This document shows positions 61,301-64,000 of a DNA stretch of 64,000 bases, piece after piece; position 1 is the first letter of the stretch; each line of letters starts with the position of its first letter. The position numbers were made by a program, and so were the translations under genes. The notes beneath the pieces were generated by a model. It searched no databases. It had not been told where the DNA came from and saw nothing but the letters and a program-made list of their open reading frames with translations. The stretch comes from Trichomonas vaginalis G3. Its lineage: Eukaryota > Parabasalia > Trichomonadida > Trichomonadidae. Location of the stretch: positions 14,694,001 to 14,758,000 of the forward strand of contig NC_067205.1 of assembly GCF_026262505.1 (NCBI RefSeq), written 5' to 3'.

Positions 61301-62640
61301 CCGAAATTAGCATGTGCAAGTGATGTAATGATAGGATTCATTACAATTGGAAGCGTTGTTTTAAGTGGCTCGGTTAATAATTTATTAAGTTGGGAAATGA
61401 AGTCAAAAGCATGGTCCAATGACTCGTATAATAGGTCTATCTTCTCAAGGCATGCATGGATAAGGTCTCTGTGTGCAAATGCTTTGGTTGTATGCGATCC
61501 AAAATTGATTGTATCTGTAGACTTGATCAGGGACTTGATTTGAGCCTGGTTTTGGCGTATTTGGGCGGAGTTTACGGTCGAATTCTTCGGATCGAAGTAC
61601 GAAACAATGAAAGAAGACAAGTTACTGTAATATTCTCTCATTTCTGAGGAAGTAATACGATTTGTAAGTAGTATTTCGATTCTGTTGGAGAAATTGGCCA
61701 ATCTGAGCATCTCAAAGTAGATGTCGAGTATACGATATGTCATTGTATATTTTGAATTTTTTCGAAACTCCTCGGAAATGGTCTGTACTTCCTCGTTCGT
61801 ATGAGCATTTTGGAAGATCGCGAGAATAGTTTCCGGTATCTCTACTTGCTGTTTGATTTTGACAATGGATTCTGCTGGAGATCCAATGATCTCGTTTGCA
61901 AGTTCGACCGAAAAGGCTTCTAGTATGAAGAAAGCACGGACTTGAATTGTTTTACGTATCATGTCGTTGAAAATAAGCTCGATTTTCTCTTTGATTTCAT
62001 CGGAATAATTTTCTGTTGATTGTAAGAAGACAACAGCGATGTCATGCATTTGTCCGAGGTTGTTTATGAGTTTATCAACATCAGAAATCTGTCTTTGGTT
62101 GATTAAAGTACGAATAACTTGCTTACATTCTTTCCTTTTGTCTAAGTACTGCTTAAGTGATTTTTCATCGATCGATTGACTTGTTTTCATGATATTGATT
62201 ACTTCGTTTTTGCCGAAAAAGTACTCAGCGAGATTTTCTGCGTTAAAATGCGAAGAAACACGAGTAATTTCGGTTACATTGTCTCTGTAATATTGAATCA
62301 ACTCATTAGAGGTTATTTCTTTTGCTTTCAACTTTGTAATTAAGTTATCAATTTCATCAAATTTTGCAAAGAAAGAATCCATTTGCGTTTTAGCGAAGCT
62401 GTGATTATAATATAGGATATCTTTGTAATTATGAATAAATTCTGAATAGTTAGCTATCATATCGCATAAAACTGATGATTGTTCAGTAATTATCGATGAG
62501 ATAGGCTTATTTGTTGTTAGATACTCTGTAATAGAATTCTGCGAGAGTTCTCTCATAGATTTTTCCGAATCCGTAAGTGGATTCCCATCTTGAGCGAGAT
62601 AACTCATTCTATTAAAAGTGACAAAATTATAAGAACTCAT
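58360..62640 (-). CDS. Large helical/coiled-coil host protein, 1426 aa
   Basis: One uninterrupted ORF. Almost the whole chain is helical: repeated short Leu/Ile/Phe helices in residues 1-1100 without obvious register, then clear coiled coils at about 1180-1300 (ELQQLQNSVLQQERRQTNLR; LQELKKELESLRVGEE) and an end with RRIAILNEILNEGDN. No transmembrane segment or catalytic motif is seen. Such proteins in trichomonads may be cytoskeletal or tethering factors, but nothing in the sequence decides that. The ATG at 62640 is preceded by TCATTGTTGTAACAAAACA, a partial Inr match. It is flanked by non-coding DNA on both sides. Confidence 0.75.
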   Translation of the reverse strand: MSSYNFVTFNRMSYLAQDGNPLTDSEKSMRELSQNSITEYLTTNKPISSIITEQSSVLCDMIANYSEFIHNYKDILYYNHSFAKTQMDSFFAKFDEIDNLITKLKAKEITSNELIQYYRDNVTEITRVSSHFNAENLAEYFFGKNEVINIMKTSQSIDEKSLKQYLDKRKECKQVIRTLINQRQISDVDKLINNLGQMHDIAVVFLQSTENYSDEIKEKIELIFNDMIRKTIQVRAFFILEAFSVELANEIIGSPAESIVKIKQQVEIPETILAIFQNAHTNEEVQTISEEFRKNSKYTMTYRILDIYFEMLRLANFSNRIEILLTNRITSSEMREYYSNLSSFIVSYFDPKNSTVNSAQIRQNQAQIKSLIKSTDTINFGSHTTKAFAHRDLIHACLEKIDLLYESLDHAFDFISQLNKLLTEPLKTTLPIVMNPIITSLAHANFGQLNMENIDKNTSDLLNTILTRLPSEGVVDEVGDGYHITEKDLIVPDLYKEFTFLLEEMRKPDFTKIFSNNFYFNLNAILRSPSSLSVFRKCLHECSRIVLSCEFFGENQPRKIYESLNMISNAYNWISVLDFCGVIDYTAAMHLMYIRTYSHICFKEDLMSNAKLFDKIEKFQKVTEKISEFHQFFDNEEFKSILQLSFDNTLKIIDYLFNLKNKSDIKDFSTILDWILCSNLGQVKCIDISSIYLKDFDNLKSSIERMNKRSEEEERMAKSVKYLRNFFDFDLEKNKVTLDKTLENLNKFLKPLKHELGLIQTDFEEIKIEEFDSFRNSFVFKSEQIFDDMNVQIRQILGNVKENGQDLNKLFDQLVRGGFSLDVLHNICIEVCNLSIDHPDVDFGQIKKDISNSILCFLFLGLINLISTNINTLERKSSTLKAFNYKQFMDFFCSEMLYMNTCGVFGDNNVVAHEIISIKRFLNDEINFNMNDEDFDKVKVSFLNIIDILNRTDPSFFIKKSKTILSTAVSLVLEEDEKNGELIQKFDELANPETFDKEKFINLSNLLKEKLKSQNVYPFYVQIISTLNTFMIYQNISSDVNSFLSTFTLSFNFVPLSSPFVIIPDYLVLSRSVRPPTLPMQSAIEYSNDDYINFCISSQKSVVEKILDENYEISQSDISAPKELLSLDIQNDIAQALIEEKSLQNLSQNNLSNDEKRDIPNSTSLHELQQLQNSVLQQERRQTNLRKQLRENITKWHQDLQQLSKKYEETVDEVSELRSDCMEFCGLEARQKVVSERVERKKNLLQELKKELESLRVGEEISLHLGQEFRGRQESIEEMSKKYTISTENLREEMTRHLNSLSPYEIPEEKKKNEENFVQETNDSSQTTVIPSMKQSRLPPIIAKYCHTPGLFPSSTREAVEAHVDELLRVGDSREMVKKFSEVNTNNIADKMKRNTRIATANIIEKQADLSRRIAILNEILNEGDN

Positions 62641-63410
62641 TGTTTTGTTACAACAATGACAGTAACTGAGGCTATTGGCGATTGATTACACAGTAAAGTC
62701 TAACAATAGATCATTTTTTCGATTTAAAATCTCATTAAGAGCATATTTTTGAAATAGCCAAAAAATTTCAACTGCATTCTAAGATATTGAGTAATAGCTA
62801 TTTGACATATAATTTAAATGTATAAATTAAGAAGAAATATTCCCTTTGTTAAACCAATTGCTCTTATTTATTGGGTAATTTAGAAATTCTAGAATTAAAA
62901 TAGTTTTTTCTCATGTATGATACATACGTTTGGTACTAATATTCAACGCTGTCAGTGATATTCTAGAATATATGTGCTATTTATTGATATTTAGAAGATA
63001 AAATTTTTAAAATTTCAAATTCCTTCTGATTATTGCTATACATGAGAAATGCTGAAATTTTTATGATATACTTATTTCTAATAAATTGTTAAATCATGCT
63101 AATTTTAAAAATGATTTTCTTACAGCAGCTATAATTGAACATGATGTGCATAATTCCATTCGAACATTTACGTTTTAGCGATATGGAATCATGGTTACTC
63201 TCAAAACTTGAGATGAAATTTATTCGAAATATTCAAACTCTATTAATTCGCTGGTATATTAGTATTCGCTTGAACCCTACATATATGATTAAGAGCAGAT
63301 ACTGTGTAGGTAATCGGAGATAAAATGCCAATAAATTCGTAACCGGAGAAGAGATAAAAAAAATTGAAAGAAATCATAAAACTATTGAAATAAAATTTTT
63401 GACAATTTCA
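62641..63410. other. Intergenic between divergent host genes
   Basis: No convincing gene. A 62-codon frame at 63135-63323 has an ordinary-looking composition but no Inr and no known motif, and is left out. Confidence 0.5.
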
Positions 63411-64000
63411 ATGAGCACAAAAAACGAAGTTTTAGGGCAAAATATTGATAGCAAACACAAGAAAATCAGCGATTCGGAAATTTTACCTGAATTCAAACAT
63501 GCTCATCAAATTTCTGAGCTAATTTGGAAAGATAACGAAAATGAAAATGATAATTTCGACGAAATATCAAAGGAAATTGATGCTAAAATGGTTTCTATCG
63601 AATTTGTATTACGAACAATTGATTATGCAGCTACAAAAAGACCAAAAGCAATATCAAGATATGCAAAACTCTGTTTGGAGTTATTAAACAAATACGGACA
63701 AAATCTCGACATCAAAAATACCGATATCCGCGTTATGCTTAGTGTTAAAGGCTTCTACAAGGATGAGAAATTTTCAAAAAAAGGTTCCGACGTGACTGGA
63801 ATCTTCAAAGATGGAACTCCACAGTACTACATATGTTGGGATAGACTTGAAGACTTGAAAAAAGTCATTGATAATCAAAAAGTTGAATTAGATCCATCAT
63901 TAACAACAAATACTTTGATAGATATCGCTGCAAAGTATGGTTCAAGTAAATGTTTCAAGTACTTGCTTGAAAACAAGTATAAAATTACACAAAGCACACA
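63411..64000 (+). CDS. DUF3447/ankyrin-type protein, 5' part
   Basis: ATG 63411 (MSTKNEVLGQNIDSKHKK) opens a frame that runs off the window's right edge after about 196 codons. The order of features is that of the abundant trichomonad DUF3447 proteins: an N-terminal helical part with ISRYAKLCLELLNKYG, then MLSVKGFYKDEKF, and the first ankyrin-like unit IDIAAKYGSSKCFKYLLENK. These proteins go on with many ankyrin repeats. Function is unknown; probably protein binding. TTGACAATTTCA directly before the ATG is a partial Inr. Confidence 0.75.
   Translation, partial: MSTKNEVLGQNIDSKHKKISDSEILPEFKHAHQISELIWKDNENENDNFDEISKEIDAKMVSIEFVLRTIDYAATKRPKAISRYAKLCLELLNKYGQNLDIKNTDIRVMLSVKGFYKDEKFSKKGSDVTGIFKDGTPQYYICWDRLEDLKKVIDNQKVELDPSLTTNTLIDIAAKYGSSKCFKYLLENKYKITQST

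Noticed and set aside
60404-61647. Plus-strand ORFs of 60-118 codons over the 1426-aa gene
   Set aside because: Antisense shadows of a long coding frame with biased codon use.
63135-63323. 62-codon ORF upstream of the DUF3447-type gene
   Set aside because: No Inr, no domain, and short; not distinguishable from chance.
1-64000. tRNA, rRNA or other structured RNA genes
   Set aside because: No cloverleaf with B-box-like GGTTCRANNCC or rRNA-like conserved stretch was noticed by eye; a covariance search was not possible.

Overview
The window reads as a chromosomal segment of a parabasalid protist, most likely Trichomonas vaginalis or a close relative. Reasons: AT-rich intergenic DNA, host genes with no visible introns, Inr-like start elements (TCAcTTTCATTA, TCATTTTTCAT) directly at start codons, a DUF3447/ankyrin-type gene, and a very heavy load of Maverick/Polinton DNA elements. 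Species is inferred from gene content only; no database search was made.

Layout. 1-8153: the right part of Maverick A (partial SF3 helicase, integrase, 1150-aa family B DNA polymerase with an embedded HNH zinc module, several small genes). 8154-15293: host DNA with a broken signal-peptide gene, a probable secreted protein, a DCAF8-like WD40 protein, a GT61-type glycosyltransferase, an unknown 170-aa protein and one dispersed repeat. 15294-49515: Maverick B, treated as one 34-kb element because its two ends are inverted copies of each other. It carries a D12-class adenine methyltransferase, small amphipathic/membrane proteins, a phage-type tail-fibre/collar gene, integrase, a short family B polymerase, an HNH endonuclease, KilA-N proteins, packaging ATPase, SF3 helicase, a probable penton, a probable double-jelly-roll major capsid protein and two large broken virion-protein candidates. 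A 3.9-kb MULE-like element (815-bp inverted repeats, 9-bp target duplication) sits inside it, and its right terminal repeat has expanded into about 70 copies of a 67-bp satellite.

49593-54110: a host gene encoding a PIF/Harbinger-type transposase domain fused to a ubiquitin-specific protease (USP) domain. A 2.4-kb Kolobok-like element (TTAA duplication, own transposase) has jumped into it about 42 codons before its end; the reading frame resumes exactly on the far side. 54123-58359: gene-poor DNA with three more copies of the dispersed repeat and a relic of another USP-like C-terminus. 58360-62640: a 1426-aa helical protein. 63411-end: the 5' part of a DUF3447-type gene.

How the parts work together. 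Nearly every Maverick gene, in both elements and down to 32-54 aa ORFs, begins 5-15 bp after a TTTTTAT/TTTTTAC box, unlike the host Inr; divergent pairs share promoters as short as 18 bp. The Maverick B genes form a virus-like set (replication: PolB, helicase; packaging/capsid: ATPase, MCP, penton, fibre; integration: integrase). Many structural genes carry frameshifts, so the element is probably defective, unless the assembly has indel errors. The 27-35 kb part is a set of gene cassettes separated by a conserved palindromic repeat.
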